Source of the DNA: Blautia sp.
GTDB lineage: Bacteria; Bacillota; Clostridia; Lachnospirales; Lachnospiraceae
NCBI GenBank assembly: GCA_029257775.1
Contig: JARIAQ010000038.1
Location: 57,507 to 121,506 of the forward strand
Reading direction: 5' to 3'
DNA: 64,000 nt
This document shows, piece by piece, positions 17,675 to 27,208 of the stretch. Position numbers and translations under genes: made by a program. The notes beneath the pieces were generated by a model. That model did no database searches, was not told where the DNA came from, and saw nothing but the letters and a program-made list of their open reading frames with translations. Numbering within the stretch: position 1 is the stretch's first letter; each line of letters opens with the position of its first letter.

Positions 17675-18868
17675 GTGAAAAAAATATTTAAAAGTTTGCC
17701 GTTTCGTTTGCTTTTAGGCGTAGTGATCGGTATTGTTGCGGGACAGTTGGCAAATTTTTCAGTGATGAATGTGGTGGTTACTGTGAAATTTATTCTGGGA
17801 CAGATTATTACTTTTTGTGTACCGCTGATTATTATTGGATTTATTGCACCGTCTATTACCAAGCTGGGGAATAATGCCTCTAAGATATTGGGAGTAGCAA
17901 TTATTTGTGCTTATACATCTTCCGTTTTAGCTGCATTATTTTCTATGGGAGGAGGATATACTTTAATTCCTCATTTATCTATTAGTGCAGAGGTAGATGG
18001 CTTAAAAGAACTACCTGAACTGGTATTTCAGTTAGAAATCCCTCAGATTATGCCGGTTATGAGTGCATTAGTTTTATCTGTTATGGTTGGACTTGCGGCT
18101 ACTTGGACAAAGGCCAAAACTACGATACAGTTTTTAGATGAGTTCCAAAAGATTGTGCTTCTAATTGTGTCAAAAGTCATTATTCCGATTTTACCATTTT
18201 TTATTGCGGCCACTTTTTGTGCGTTATCTTATGAAGGAACGATTACAAAGCAACTTCCTGTATTTTTGAAAGTAATTTTTATTGTAATGGCAGGACATTA
18301 TATTTGGTTAACATTGTTATATCTGGTGGGTGGAATTTATTCTGGTAAAAATCCGTGGAAAGTATTAAAAAATTATGGTCCGGCCTATCTTACAGCAGTG
18401 GGGACTATGTCCTCTGCAGCAACATTAGCAGTTGCATTGCGTTGTGCAAAAAAATCAGAACCGGAACTCCGTGATGATATGGTGGATTTTGGAATCCCTC
18501 TGTTTGCGAATATTCATCTTTGTGGTTCGGTTTTGACAGAAGTATTTTTTGTTATGGTGGTTTCTCAAATTTTATATGGAGAACTGCCTACAATGGGTAA
18601 CATGATTTTATTCTGTCTGCTCTTAGGAGTGTTTGCTATCGGAGCGCCTGGAGTACCAGGTGGAACAGTTATGGCTTCGTTAGGATTGATTATTAGTGTT
18701 TTAGGATTTGATGAAACAGGTACGGCGTTAATTCTTACAATTTTTGCCCTGCAAGATAGTTTTGGTACAGCTTGTAATGTAACTGGTGATGGTGCTTTGA
18801 CTATGATTTTAACAGGGTTTGCTGAAAAGCATAAAATCAAGCAAACGAAAATGGATATTGAATTTTAA
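17675..18868 (+). CDS. dicarboxylate/amino acid:cation symporter (DAACS family)
   Basis: A 397-residue transporter with about eight membrane segments and two re-entrant loops. It imports glutamate, serine/threonine or C4-dicarboxylates with Na+ or H+. The family shows in the N-terminal FRLLLGVVIGIVAGQ, the serine-rich loop TAVGTMSSAATLAVAL and the C-terminal DSFGTACNVTGDGA region. Start codon is GTG, 7 nt after GAGAAAGGA. It has its own promoter and terminator. The substrate cannot be told from the sequence. Confidence 0.87.
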   Translation: MKKIFKSLPFRLLLGVVIGIVAGQLANFSVMNVVVTVKFILGQIITFCVPLIIIGFIAPSITKLGNNASKILGVAIICAYTSSVLAALFSMGGGYTLIPHLSISAEVDGLKELPELVFQLEIPQIMPVMSALVLSVMVGLAATWTKAKTTIQFLDEFQKIVLLIVSKVIIPILPFFIAATFCALSYEGTITKQLPVFLKVIFIVMAGHYIWLTLLYLVGGIYSGKNPWKVLKNYGPAYLTAVGTMSSAATLAVALRCAKKSEPELRDDMVDFGIPLFANIHLCGSVLTEVFFVMVVSQILYGELPTMGNMILFCLLLGVFAIGAPGVPGGTVMASLGLIISVLGFDETGTALILTIFALQDSFGTACNVTGDGALTMILTGFAEKHKIKQTKMDIEF

Positions 18869-18888
18869 AGAATCCGCATTTTATAAAC

Positions 18889-18927
18889 CCCAGAAACATG
18901 GAAATTGAACATGTTTCTGGGTTTTTT
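18889..18927 (+). terminator. Rho-independent terminator after the symporter
   Basis: A perfect 12-bp stem CCCAGAAACATG/CATGTTTCTGGG (18889-18900 and 18910-18921) followed by six T. Confidence 0.94.
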
Positions 18928-19003
18928 ATTATATTTTTTTGATTTTGGCATAGATATAATATAGACAAACAAAAGAGAGCGCAAACAAAGGGAGGTAAAA
19001 ATT

Positions 19004-20380
19004 ATGAAATTCAGAAAGGTATTTGCAATGTTGATGACAGCAACTATGCTCACATCTATGTTAGCTGGTTGTGGCAATAACACAGAAAAAGAAGGAAAAA
19101 AAGAACAAAAAAAAGAAGCTTCCGAAACAAAAGGAAATAAGGAGAAAAGCGGAGACGGAAAGGTATATTATCTGAATTTTAAGCCGGAACAGGCAGATCA
19201 GTGGGTTGAATTGGCGAAAAAATACACAGATGAAACAGGCGTGGAAGTAGAAGTTCAAACAGCAGCTTCTGGTACTTATGAGTCTACATTGAAATCAGAG
19301 ATGGCAAAAGATGAGCCGCCAACATTATTTCAGGTTAATGGCCCTGTAGGATTGGCTTCTTGGAAAGATTATTGCTATGATTTGTCGGATTCTCAGATTT
19401 ACAAGGATATTAGCAGTGATGATTATGTATTAAAAGATCAAGATGCTGTTCAAGGAATTGCTTATGTAATCGAAACATATGGCTTAATTTATAATAAAGC
19501 ATTATTGAATAAATATTTTGAACTTCCAAATGCGGAAGTTAAATCCATTGATGAATTAAATAATTTTGAAGCACTGAAAAAAGTAGCAGATGGTATTCAA
19601 AAGAATAAAGATAAGTTAGGGGTTTCTGGTGCGTTTACATCTGCTGGTATGGATTCTTCTTCTGACTGGAGATTTAAAACACATTTGGCAAATCTTCCAA
19701 TTTACTATGAATATAAAGAAGACGGAATCACTGATTCAGAAGCAATCAAAGGTACCTATCTTGAAAACTTTAAAAATATTTGGGATTTGTATTTAAAAGA
19801 CTCTACTTGTGAACCATCTATGATCTCGTCTAAAACAGGTGAAGATGCAGCTTCTGAATTTGCATTAGGAGAAGCTGTCTTCTTCCAAAATGGAACATGG
19901 GCATATAATGATATTAAAGATATGGAAGTTCGTGACGAAGATATGGGAATGCTTCCTATTTACATTGGTGCTCCAGGAGAAGAAAATCAGGGACTTTGTA
20001 CAGGATCTGAAAATTATTGGTGTGTAAATAAAAAAGCATCAGAAGAAGATGTTCAGGCAACTTTAGATTTCCTTACTTGGGTTGTAGAAAGCGATGAAGG
20101 AAGAGATATGCTTGCAAATGAAATGGGATTTATTACACCATTTAAGACTTTTGATGAATACTTGCCGGAAAATCCATTAGTAAAAGCAAATAATGAATAT
20201 ACAAAAGCAGGTAAAACACCAGTAAGCTGGAACTTTACAACTATGCCTTCTGAAGAATGGAAGAATAAAGTTGGTTCTGCAATGCTGGAATATGCACAAG
20301 GAACAGGCGACTGGGATGCTGTAAAGACTGCATTTATAGATGGTTGGGCTTCGGAATATAAAGCAGCACACGCAGAATAA
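19004..20380 (+). CDS. carbohydrate ABC transporter substrate-binding lipoprotein
   Basis: A 458-residue family 1 solute-binding protein. The signal peptide ends in a lipobox LAGC (Cys23), followed by a charged linker and the two-lobe fold. It captures a sugar or oligosaccharide outside the cell for the two permeases downstream. Motifs include DEPPTLFQVNGPVGLASWKDY and FFQNGTWAYNDIKDM. It is followed by a strong hairpin that does not end the operon, a common way to make more binding protein than permease. No ATPase gene is present, so a shared MsmK-type ATPase is presumed. Confidence 0.9.
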   Translation: MKFRKVFAMLMTATMLTSMLAGCGNNTEKEGKKEQKKEASETKGNKEKSGDGKVYYLNFKPEQADQWVELAKKYTDETGVEVEVQTAASGTYESTLKSEMAKDEPPTLFQVNGPVGLASWKDYCYDLSDSQIYKDISSDDYVLKDQDAVQGIAYVIETYGLIYNKALLNKYFELPNAEVKSIDELNNFEALKKVADGIQKNKDKLGVSGAFTSAGMDSSSDWRFKTHLANLPIYYEYKEDGITDSEAIKGTYLENFKNIWDLYLKDSTCEPSMISSKTGEDAASEFALGEAVFFQNGTWAYNDIKDMEVRDEDMGMLPIYIGAPGEENQGLCTGSENYWCVNKKASEEDVQATLDFLTWVVESDEGRDMLANEMGFITPFKTFDEYLPENPLVKANNEYTKAGKTPVSWNFTTMPSEEWKNKVGSAMLEYAQGTGDWDAVKTAFIDGWASEYKAAHAE

Positions 20381-20392
20381 AGAAAAGGTAAG

Positions 20393-20432
20393 AAAGGACT
20401 GCTGTGTAAAAAAATTATACAGACAGTCCTTT
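20393..20432 (+). promoter_or_regulatory. intercistronic hairpin between binding protein and permease genes
   Basis: AAAGGACTG pairs with CAGTCCTTT (20393-20401 and 20424-20432), continuing imperfectly inward. Four T follow at most. It is a likely partial terminator or RNA-stability stem that raises the binding-protein dose. Confidence 0.65.
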
Positions 20433-20456
20433 TCTAGATAAAAGGGGGAAGAAAAT

Positions 20457-21299
20457 TTGGAAAAATCAATTAAAAAATATTTTCCTATTTTTGTAGTGCC
20501 TACCATGCTGGCATTTGTTTTAGGATTTATCGCACCATTTATTTTGGGCATTTATCTTTCCTTTTGCAAATTTACAACTGTGACAGATGCCAAGTGGGTA
20601 GGCTTTCGAAATTACTTTAAGATTTTTCAGGATACAGAATTTTACCATGCTTTATGGTATACCGTTTTATTTACAGCAGTATCTGTAATCTTGATTAATA
20701 TACTTGCATTTACAGTGGCAATGCTTCTTACAAAAGGAATTAAAGGAACAAATCTTTTTCGTACGGTATTTTTTATGCCCAACTTAATAGGGGGAATTAT
20801 TTTGGGCTATATTTGGCAGCTTTTGTTAAACGGTGTATTGGCGCAATACGGGAAGACGTTGACTTTTTCCTCTGCATATGGATTTTGGGGACTTGTTATT
20901 TTAGTATGTTGGCAGCAAGTAGGGTACATGATGATTATTTATATTTCTGGTATTCAGAATATACCAGGAGAATTGATTGAAGCAGCTAAAATTGACGGGG
21001 CAAATGCGAAACAGCTCCTTCGTCATGTAACCATACCTATGGTAATGCCATCTGTTACTATTTGTACCTTTTTAACGCTGACCAATGGATTTAAACTTTT
21101 TGATCAGAACTTAGCACTTACCAATGGTGCTCCATCTAATATGTCAGAGCTCATTGCATTAAATATTTATCGAACTTTTTATGGGCGTCCGGGATATGAA
21201 GGTGTAGGACAGGCAAAAGCAGTTATTTTCTTTGTTTTAGTGGGAATTATTGCTTTAGTACAAAATCGATTAACCAGAACAAAGGAGGTACAGCAGTAA
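20457..21299 (+). CDS. sugar ABC transporter permease (MsmF/MalF type)
   Basis: A 280-residue permease with six membrane helices and the EAA loop EAAKIDGANAKQLLRHVTIP that contacts the ATPase. TTG start, 8 nt after AAGGGGGAAG. Its stop overlaps the next ATG (TAATG), so the two permeases are translationally coupled. Confidence 0.92.
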   Translation: MEKSIKKYFPIFVVPTMLAFVLGFIAPFILGIYLSFCKFTTVTDAKWVGFRNYFKIFQDTEFYHALWYTVLFTAVSVILINILAFTVAMLLTKGIKGTNLFRTVFFMPNLIGGIILGYIWQLLLNGVLAQYGKTLTFSSAYGFWGLVILVCWQQVGYMMIIYISGIQNIPGELIEAAKIDGANAKQLLRHVTIPMVMPSVTICTFLTLTNGFKLFDQNLALTNGAPSNMSELIALNIYRTFYGRPGYEGVGQAKAVIFFVLVGIIALVQNRLTRTKEVQQ

Positions 21300-22138
21300 T
21301 GAAAGTAAGAAAAGCAAAGTATGGTTGGCTGCTGACATTGATTTTTACTGTCATCAGTGTATTGTATATGTATCCCATTGTACTGGTATTTATAAACTCT
21401 TTTAAAAAGAAAGCATATATTAGCCGTTATCCTTTTAAAATTCCAAAAGGAAGTATGTTTGTAGGATGGGAAAATTATATTCGAGGACTGGAAAAAACAG
21501 GATTTTTTGAAGCATTCTTATGGACTTTATTTATTACAGTATGTTCTGTGGCTTTGATTGTAGTCTGCTGTTCTATGTGTGCTTGGTATATTAGCAGAGT
21601 GAAAACATGGAGTACGAAAATTATTTATGTTTTATGTTTGTTTGCAATGGTAGTTCCTTTTCAAATGGAAATGTATACGTTATCAAAAATAGCAAATATG
21701 CTGAAGCTTGATAATCCTTGGGGATTAATTGTAATTTACCTTGGGTTTGGTGCGGGACTTGCAGTCTTTATGTTTACAGGGTTTGTAAAAGCAATTCCTA
21801 TTGAGATTGAAGAAGCAAGTATGATTGATGGATGTACACCATTGCAGTGTTATTTTAAAGTGGTATTTCCAATTATGAAACCTACTTGCATTACAGTGGC
21901 AATTTTAGATGCCATGTGGATTTGGAACGATTATCTTTTACCTGTTTTAGTACTGGATACTAAGAAGTATAAAACAATTTCCATTGCAATTCAGTATTTA
22001 AAAGGTGGGTATGGATCAATTGATATGGGGGCAATGATGGGCGTTTTGGTATTGTCTATTGTACCAATTATTGTATTTTATCTTTTTTGTCAGCGCTATA
22101 TTATTGAAGGTGTAGCAGCAGGTGCAGTAAAAGGTTGA
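21299..22138 (+). CDS. sugar ABC transporter permease (MsmG/MalG type)
   Basis: A 279-residue permease with six membrane helices and the EAA loop EEASMIDGCTPLQCYFKVVFP. It forms the channel with the preceding permease. Followed by a second perfect hairpin before the regulator gene. Confidence 0.92.
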   Translation: MKVRKAKYGWLLTLIFTVISVLYMYPIVLVFINSFKKKAYISRYPFKIPKGSMFVGWENYIRGLEKTGFFEAFLWTLFITVCSVALIVVCCSMCAWYISRVKTWSTKIIYVLCLFAMVVPFQMEMYTLSKIANMLKLDNPWGLIVIYLGFGAGLAVFMFTGFVKAIPIEIEEASMIDGCTPLQCYFKVVFPIMKPTCITVAILDAMWIWNDYLLPVLVLDTKKYKTISIAIQYLKGGYGSIDMGAMMGVLVLSIVPIIVFYLFCQRYIIEGVAAGAVKG

Positions 22139-22195
22139 TTTTATTGACAGAATGAAAATACATGTTAAAATGAAAGAAATGTGAATGGGAAATAA

Positions 22196-22230
22196 AAGCA
22201 GGACTGGCACAATAGGCGTCAGTCCTGCTT
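22196..22230 (+). promoter_or_regulatory. intercistronic hairpin before the response regulator gene
   Basis: A perfect 11-bp stem AAGCAGGACTG/CAGTCCTGCTT (22196-22206 and 22220-22230) with no T-run. It shares the AGGACTG/CAGTCCT core with the hairpin at 20393, so both ends of the permease pair are bracketed by similar stems. Confidence 0.6.
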
Positions 22231-22252
22231 GGTGATTATAAAGGTGAAAAGT

Positions 22253-23779
22253 ATGTATAGAATTTTAATTGTGGACGATGAAAAACTAGAGCGGAATGGA
22301 ATGAAATTTTTACTCAAAAAGACAGGGACAGAACTGGAAATTTTTGAAGCGGCAAACGGGAGAGATGCACTGGAATTTTTAACACGTCAAAAAGTAGAAA
22401 TTCTTCTTACTGATATTAAGATGCCTTATATCAATGGACTGGAATTGGCAGAAAAGGTATCTTTGCAATATCCAGAAATAAAAATCATTATGTTTAGCGG
22501 GTATAGTGATTTTTCTTATGCTCAGACAGCAATTCGATATGGAGTTTTGGATTATATTTTAAAACCAGTAGATCCTTTAGAGTTTCAAAAGACCATAAAA
22601 AAAGCTTTAGATGAGATTACAAAAGAGAAGGCTGAGGAAGTCCGACAGATTAAAAAAAGGGATTATTTAGAACAATTTTTATTACAGAATTATTTGTATG
22701 GTGGAAAGACAGATTTTGAGGAAGTGAAAGAAACCTTAGATTTTCAGCAATATCATTATATGGTTTTGATTCAGACATCTAGTAGTTTTTTTGAAATAGA
22801 AGAAGAAATTTTTAAAGAAAAATTAAAGGAAGCAATTCAGAGAGATTTCTTTTATCTTAATTTAAATGCAGGAGAAGGTCTTTTCTTTTTTAGAGAAAGG
22901 CACAGTAACTATGAACTTCTATGTAGAGAGATTTATCAGTTTTTTAAATTTCGCTATAACACAGAATGTTTATTGGCAGTCAGCAAAGAATTAAAAAGTT
23001 TTGAGGAACTTCCTGAAGTTTTTGTTGCATTAGAGAAAGTTCTAGAAGATCAATTTTACCAACCAGAAAAACATATTTTTTCTTTGCGAGATGAAGATGA
23101 GGCAAAAAAAGATGTTTTTCTTGGAGATTCAGAGCTTTTAAAACGAATTTTAGAAGACATTAAGCATCAGGATATGGCGCATTTAAAAAGTCATTTTGAG
23201 CAACTAAAAGTGGTATATCACCCGGAAAAAGCTTATTCAGAAATGTACGTTAAATTTCTATTTTCTAATATTATAAAAGAAATTTATGAAGTTATGGACT
23301 TAGTAGATGAAAAAAAATTAAGTAAAGAGATTGATAAGTTGTATCGCGCAAAAAGATTGCAGGATGTATGGAAAATTACGGAAAAGGCAATGGAGGCGTT
23401 AGAAGGATATGTATTGGAAGAGGAAAAGGGAACAAGAAGTGAAGTTACTCAGATAAAAAATTATATTTATGAAAATTATCAAGAAGAGTTAAGTGTGGAT
23501 ATTTTGGCAGAAAAAGTATACTTATCACCAGGCTATCTAAGCTATATTTTTAAGCAGGAAACAGGGATGAATTTAAATCGTTTTATTAAAGCTTTTCGTA
23601 TGGATAAGGCAAAAAATTTACTGGAGAATACTCAGAAAAAAATTTCTCAGATTGCAAAAGAAGTGGGATTTTCCAATAACTCTTATTTTTGTCGCAGTTT
23701 TCGGGAATATTTTGGAGTGACACCAGAATCTTGCAGGAAAGGAACTGCAGAGTATGAAAAAATGGATACAGAAATATAA
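22253..23779 (+). CDS. response regulator with AraC-type DNA-binding domain (YesN-like)
   Basis: 508 residues from the ATG at 22253, which follows AAAGGTGA; the longer TTG frame at 22229 lies within the hairpin and lacks a site. The receiver domain has the phospho-acceptor Asp54 in LLTDIKMP and the usual DDE triad (VDDEK). A divergent middle of about 250 residues leads to two HTH motifs of an AraC domain (LSVDILAEKVYLSPGYLSYIFKQETG and KISQIAKEVGFSNNSYFCRSF). It probably activates the adjacent sugar transporter genes on a signal from the kinase downstream. Confidence 0.9.
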   Translation: MYRILIVDDEKLERNGMKFLLKKTGTELEIFEAANGRDALEFLTRQKVEILLTDIKMPYINGLELAEKVSLQYPEIKIIMFSGYSDFSYAQTAIRYGVLDYILKPVDPLEFQKTIKKALDEITKEKAEEVRQIKKRDYLEQFLLQNYLYGGKTDFEEVKETLDFQQYHYMVLIQTSSSFFEIEEEIFKEKLKEAIQRDFFYLNLNAGEGLFFFRERHSNYELLCREIYQFFKFRYNTECLLAVSKELKSFEELPEVFVALEKVLEDQFYQPEKHIFSLRDEDEAKKDVFLGDSELLKRILEDIKHQDMAHLKSHFEQLKVVYHPEKAYSEMYVKFLFSNIIKEIYEVMDLVDEKKLSKEIDKLYRAKRLQDVWKITEKAMEALEGYVLEEEKGTRSEVTQIKNYIYENYQEELSVDILAEKVYLSPGYLSYIFKQETGMNLNRFIKAFRMDKAKNLLENTQKKISQIAKEVGFSNNSYFCRSFREYFGVTPESCRKGTAEYEKMDTEI

Positions 23780-25454
23780 AGATTTGAAGTATCGATATAA
23801 ATTAACCATTATGATGGTTTTGTGCAGTCTCATACCTGTGTGTGTTATTAGTGGATATACACAGATTAGAACTGTACACATTATGCGTCAGAATGAACAA
23901 AGGGGATTAAAACAAGTTTTAGATCAGTCAGTGGATAGTATTGATAATAGAGTACAGATTTACGAAAATTTAATTCATTATCTTACGTATTCTTCTGATT
24001 TAAGAGGAATTATGGAAAAAGAGTATTCATCGGATTATGAGACATATCTGGCATATACAGAAATTGCAGATCCGTTGTTTACAATGCCCCAGTTATACCA
24101 TGAAGAAATTAGAAGTATTACTTTATATGCAGAAAATGTTCAGGTAGAGCATGGAAATACGTTGGCGCCGTTGTCTATTGCACAGAATCAAGAATGGTAT
24201 TGTCAAATCCATGAAAATGGCACAGTGCAGTGGCTTGTAAAGCCAGGGAATAAAAAGGAGATTCTGGTAGTGCGGAAATTTTATCAACAGGATAAAATAC
24301 AGGCAATGCTGGTACTGACTTTGGATTATAATATGGTACTGGAGCCTTTTGTTGATTTGTTGACAGAAAACAGAGGCGGTTTAATTTTGGATGAGCTGGG
24401 GAATGTTGTGTATTTTGGATACCATATGGATGACAATTACAGACCCCAAAAAGAAACTTCTTTACAATATTTGGAAGAACATTATGTATGTACAAAAGAA
24501 AAAATAAAAGACACTCAGTGGAATTTTTGCCTTTATCAGCCTAAAGAGGTACTGGAAAAATCGGTTTGGAGTTTGCTTTTGGGAAATATTCCGATTTTGC
24601 TAATTTGTCTTTTGTTAATTTTACTTTTGGGATATTTTTTCTCAAAAAAAATGGTAGGGCGCTTGGAACAACTTACAGAAAATATGAATCAGATTAATTT
24701 AGGCCTTCGTCAGGTTACGGTAGTAAGTCAGTCAAAAGATGAAATTGGTGTATTAGTTCGTACTTTTACCAGAATGATGGATGATATAAATAAGTTGATT
24801 TCTCAAGTATATGAAGCAAAAATTAAGTTGCAAAAAACAGAGATGAAAGCCCTTCAGGCTCAGATTAATCCACACTTTTTATATAACTCACTTTCTATTA
24901 TCAATTGGAAAGCAATTGAAGCTGAAAATAATGAAATTAGTCAAATTACGCTGGCATTGTCTACGTATTATCGTACAAGTTTGAATAAAGGAGAAACCAT
25001 GACAATTGTGGCGAATGAAATTCGAAACATTGAGGCCTATCTTCATATTCAGCTTATTATGCATGATTATAATTTTCAAATTATCAAAGATATACAGGAA
25101 GATGTTTTTAGTTATTCGGTTCCTAAATTGATTTTACAGCCGCTGGTAGAGAATGCCATTGAGCATGGTCTAGATGTATCAGAAAAAGAAAAAAAATGGT
25201 TGAAAGTATTAGCTTTCAAAAAAGAAAATAATTTAATTTTGGCTGTAGAGGATAATGGTATGGGAATGTCAGAAGAACAGGCAGAAAAGATTATTACTTA
25301 TCGTTCTAAAGGATATGGAGTAAGAAATGTTAATGATAGAATAACTTTGCTTTATGGAGAGGAATATCATTTGAAAGTGAAAAGTTGTCAAGGAAAAGGA
25401 ACCAGAATTGAGATTGTTATCCCAATTAATAAGGAGGAAAAGCGGTATGAATAA
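23754..25454 (+). CDS. sensor histidine kinase (YesM-like, LytS/YehU class)
   Basis: 566 residues: membrane helix (about 17-35), extracellular sensor region of about 230 residues, second helix (LLLGNIPILLICLLLILLLGY), HAMP linker, and a His-kinase domain with QINPHFLYNSLS as phospho-site and ATP-binding boxes DNGMGMSEEQ and KGYGVRNVNDR. Starts inside the end of the regulator gene (26-nt overlap). Partner of the AraC-type regulator. The neighbouring transport genes suggest it senses a carbohydrate or a loaded binding protein. Confidence 0.92.
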   Translation: MKKWIQKYKDLKYRYKLTIMMVLCSLIPVCVISGYTQIRTVHIMRQNEQRGLKQVLDQSVDSIDNRVQIYENLIHYLTYSSDLRGIMEKEYSSDYETYLAYTEIADPLFTMPQLYHEEIRSITLYAENVQVEHGNTLAPLSIAQNQEWYCQIHENGTVQWLVKPGNKKEILVVRKFYQQDKIQAMLVLTLDYNMVLEPFVDLLTENRGGLILDELGNVVYFGYHMDDNYRPQKETSLQYLEEHYVCTKEKIKDTQWNFCLYQPKEVLEKSVWSLLLGNIPILLICLLLILLLGYFFSKKMVGRLEQLTENMNQINLGLRQVTVVSQSKDEIGVLVRTFTRMMDDINKLISQVYEAKIKLQKTEMKALQAQINPHFLYNSLSIINWKAIEAENNEISQITLALSTYYRTSLNKGETMTIVANEIRNIEAYLHIQLIMHDYNFQIIKDIQEDVFSYSVPKLILQPLVENAIEHGLDVSEKEKKWLKVLAFKKENNLILAVEDNGMGMSEEQAEKIITYRSKGYGVRNVNDRITLLYGEEYHLKVKSCQGKGTRIEIVIPINKEEKRYE

Positions 25455-27114
25455 AAAGGTATTTTGGGGAATTGCCGCTACACTAGTAATAGTTTTAGGT
25501 GTGTTATTTTTGAAGCAAGAAAAAGAGGTTGCTGAAGAAACTCCGAAAAAATCGGATAACAGTGTAGAATGGCAAGAAGCAGCAAATACTCCTTATGGAA
25601 AATATCCAGAAACGGTTCTATACACATTGGGAAAAATATCAGGAGGAAACCATTCTAATCTCCCAGAAGGTGATACTTATGAAGACAATGGTTATACTCG
25701 ATATTTGAAAAAAGTGTTAAATATTCAAAATGAAGATGTATTTGAATTAGAAGAAGGAAATCAATATAATGAAGCGATAGAAATTGCCATAAAAGACAAA
25801 AATTTACCAGATATTATGGTGGTAAAAGGCCAAGAAACAGTGCAAAAACTAGCGCAGGCAGGAATGATTGAGGATTTGACAGAGGTATATGAGAAATGTA
25901 CTACTTGGCGTATTAAAGATATGTATGCCAGTTATACAGATGCACTTTTAAATTCAGGAAAATATCAGGACAGACTTTATGGATTACCAGATGCGGTTAT
26001 TGATCATGGTCCTACACTTTTATGGATGCGGAAGGATTGGTTGGACAAGCTAGAACTAAAAGAACCGACCAGCATGGATGAGGCAATGAATTGTATTTTG
26101 GAATTTATTAACGAAGATGTAGCAGGAAATGGAGAGACTGTTGGACTTGCGTGTATTCCAGAATTGGTAGCGGGGAGTAATGAAACATATTCTGCTGATG
26201 GTATTTTTTCTATGTTTCATGCAAGTCCCAGAAAATGGGTACAGGGAGCAGATGGAGAAATTATATACGGATCAGTAACCCAAGAATGTAAAGCTGCATT
26301 GGAATATTTAAATACATTATATACAAAAGGAATATTAGATAAAAAATTTCTTTTACGCACTTCGCAAAATATTGAGGATTTAATTAAGACAGGGAAATGT
26401 GGGGCTTTTTTTGGGAAGTGGTGGGCGCCGAATAACCCTTTGATGGAGTCTTACGATTATGATATGGAAGCAGAGTGGAAACCATATTTTTTTACAGCGC
26501 AAGATGAAAACGTACTTCAGGAGTATGAAACTTTCGAGGACAGGCTTTATGTAGTGGTAAAAAAAGGATATGAGCATCCAGAAATTGTAGCAAAATATAT
26601 TAGTGTGATATTTGACTATTCTCGTTACAATGATAAAGAAGCAAATGAAGTAAATGAATACTTTTCTTTAAATGTAGATCCCACAGCAAGACCTTTAAAT
26701 ATTAATGTTGATTATAGAGATACCTTATATCAGACAACAGAGAATATTCGAAATGCGTTAAATAAAGAAAAGCCGGTATCTTCTTTATCAGGGCTGGAAA
26801 AATCCTATTATGATACCTGTAAAGCTTATTTGAATGGAAATTTGACAACGGCAAATGCTTGGGCAGCTTATACATCTCGTATCACTGCAGTTGGTGCACT
26901 GGTGGATTCTGATTTTAAAAGTCGTCAACCATTACCTCTTTGTGGAGAAGGATTACAAATAGATGAGAGTCTTTTAAAGTTGGAGCAACAAGCATTTATT
27001 CAAATTGTTTGTGGAGAAAAGCCTGTGGGTTATTTTGATGCTTTTGTGAAAGAGTGGTATGTGGAAGGTGGAAAAGAAGCTACACAGAAAGCACGAATAG
27101 CAGAGCAAGAATAA
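25447..27114 (+). CDS. membrane-anchored extracellular solute-binding protein
   Basis: 555 residues from the ATG at 25447, which has AAGGAGG at good spacing; the frame could start at 25408, but without a ribosome site. It resembles the large LplA-type family 1 binding proteins (DEAMNCILEFINEDVAGNGE, GKWWAPNNPLMESYDYDMEAEWKPY). Unlike the first binding protein it has no lipobox cysteine; the N-terminal helix (VFWGIAATLVIVLGVLFL) probably stays as an anchor. It overlaps the kinase gene by 8 nt and has no permease of its own. It may present ligand to the kinase or the upstream permeases (inference). Confidence 0.82.
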   Translation: MNKKVFWGIAATLVIVLGVLFLKQEKEVAEETPKKSDNSVEWQEAANTPYGKYPETVLYTLGKISGGNHSNLPEGDTYEDNGYTRYLKKVLNIQNEDVFELEEGNQYNEAIEIAIKDKNLPDIMVVKGQETVQKLAQAGMIEDLTEVYEKCTTWRIKDMYASYTDALLNSGKYQDRLYGLPDAVIDHGPTLLWMRKDWLDKLELKEPTSMDEAMNCILEFINEDVAGNGETVGLACIPELVAGSNETYSADGIFSMFHASPRKWVQGADGEIIYGSVTQECKAALEYLNTLYTKGILDKKFLLRTSQNIEDLIKTGKCGAFFGKWWAPNNPLMESYDYDMEAEWKPYFFTAQDENVLQEYETFEDRLYVVVKKGYEHPEIVAKYISVIFDYSRYNDKEANEVNEYFSLNVDPTARPLNINVDYRDTLYQTTENIRNALNKEKPVSSLSGLEKSYYDTCKAYLNGNLTTANAWAAYTSRITAVGALVDSDFKSRQPLPLCGEGLQIDESLLKLEQQAFIQIVCGEKPVGYFDAFVKEWYVEGGKEATQKARIAEQE

Positions 27115-27148
27115 TTGTTAACTATAAACAATATAAAGGTTGACAATT
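27113..27148. promoter_or_regulatory. BirA operator upstream of bioY
   Basis: AATTGTTAAC and GTTGACAATT form a 10-bp inverted repeat (one G-T pair) with a 16-bp spacer. This matches the WTTGTHAAC-N14-16-GTTDACAAW consensus for the biotin repressor BirA. The right half overlaps the -35 box of the bioY promoter, so binding should block transcription when biotin is plentiful. birA itself is not in the window. Confidence 0.88.
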
Positions 27149-27169
27149 AAGAGCGGATTGTGATACGAT
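27140..27169 (+). promoter_or_regulatory. bioY promoter
   Basis: TTGACA (27140-27145) and TACGAT (27164-27169) with an 18-bp spacer and an extended -10 TG at 27161-27162. The -35 box lies within the right half of the BirA operator. Confidence 0.75.
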
Positions 27170-27208
27170 AGTTTGCATAAAATATTAACAGGAGAAGGGT
27201 GACAGACT

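Noticed and set aside
19004..27114. Sugar ABC cluster as a complete transporter
   Set aside because: No ATPase gene is present, so it cannot be called complete from this window.
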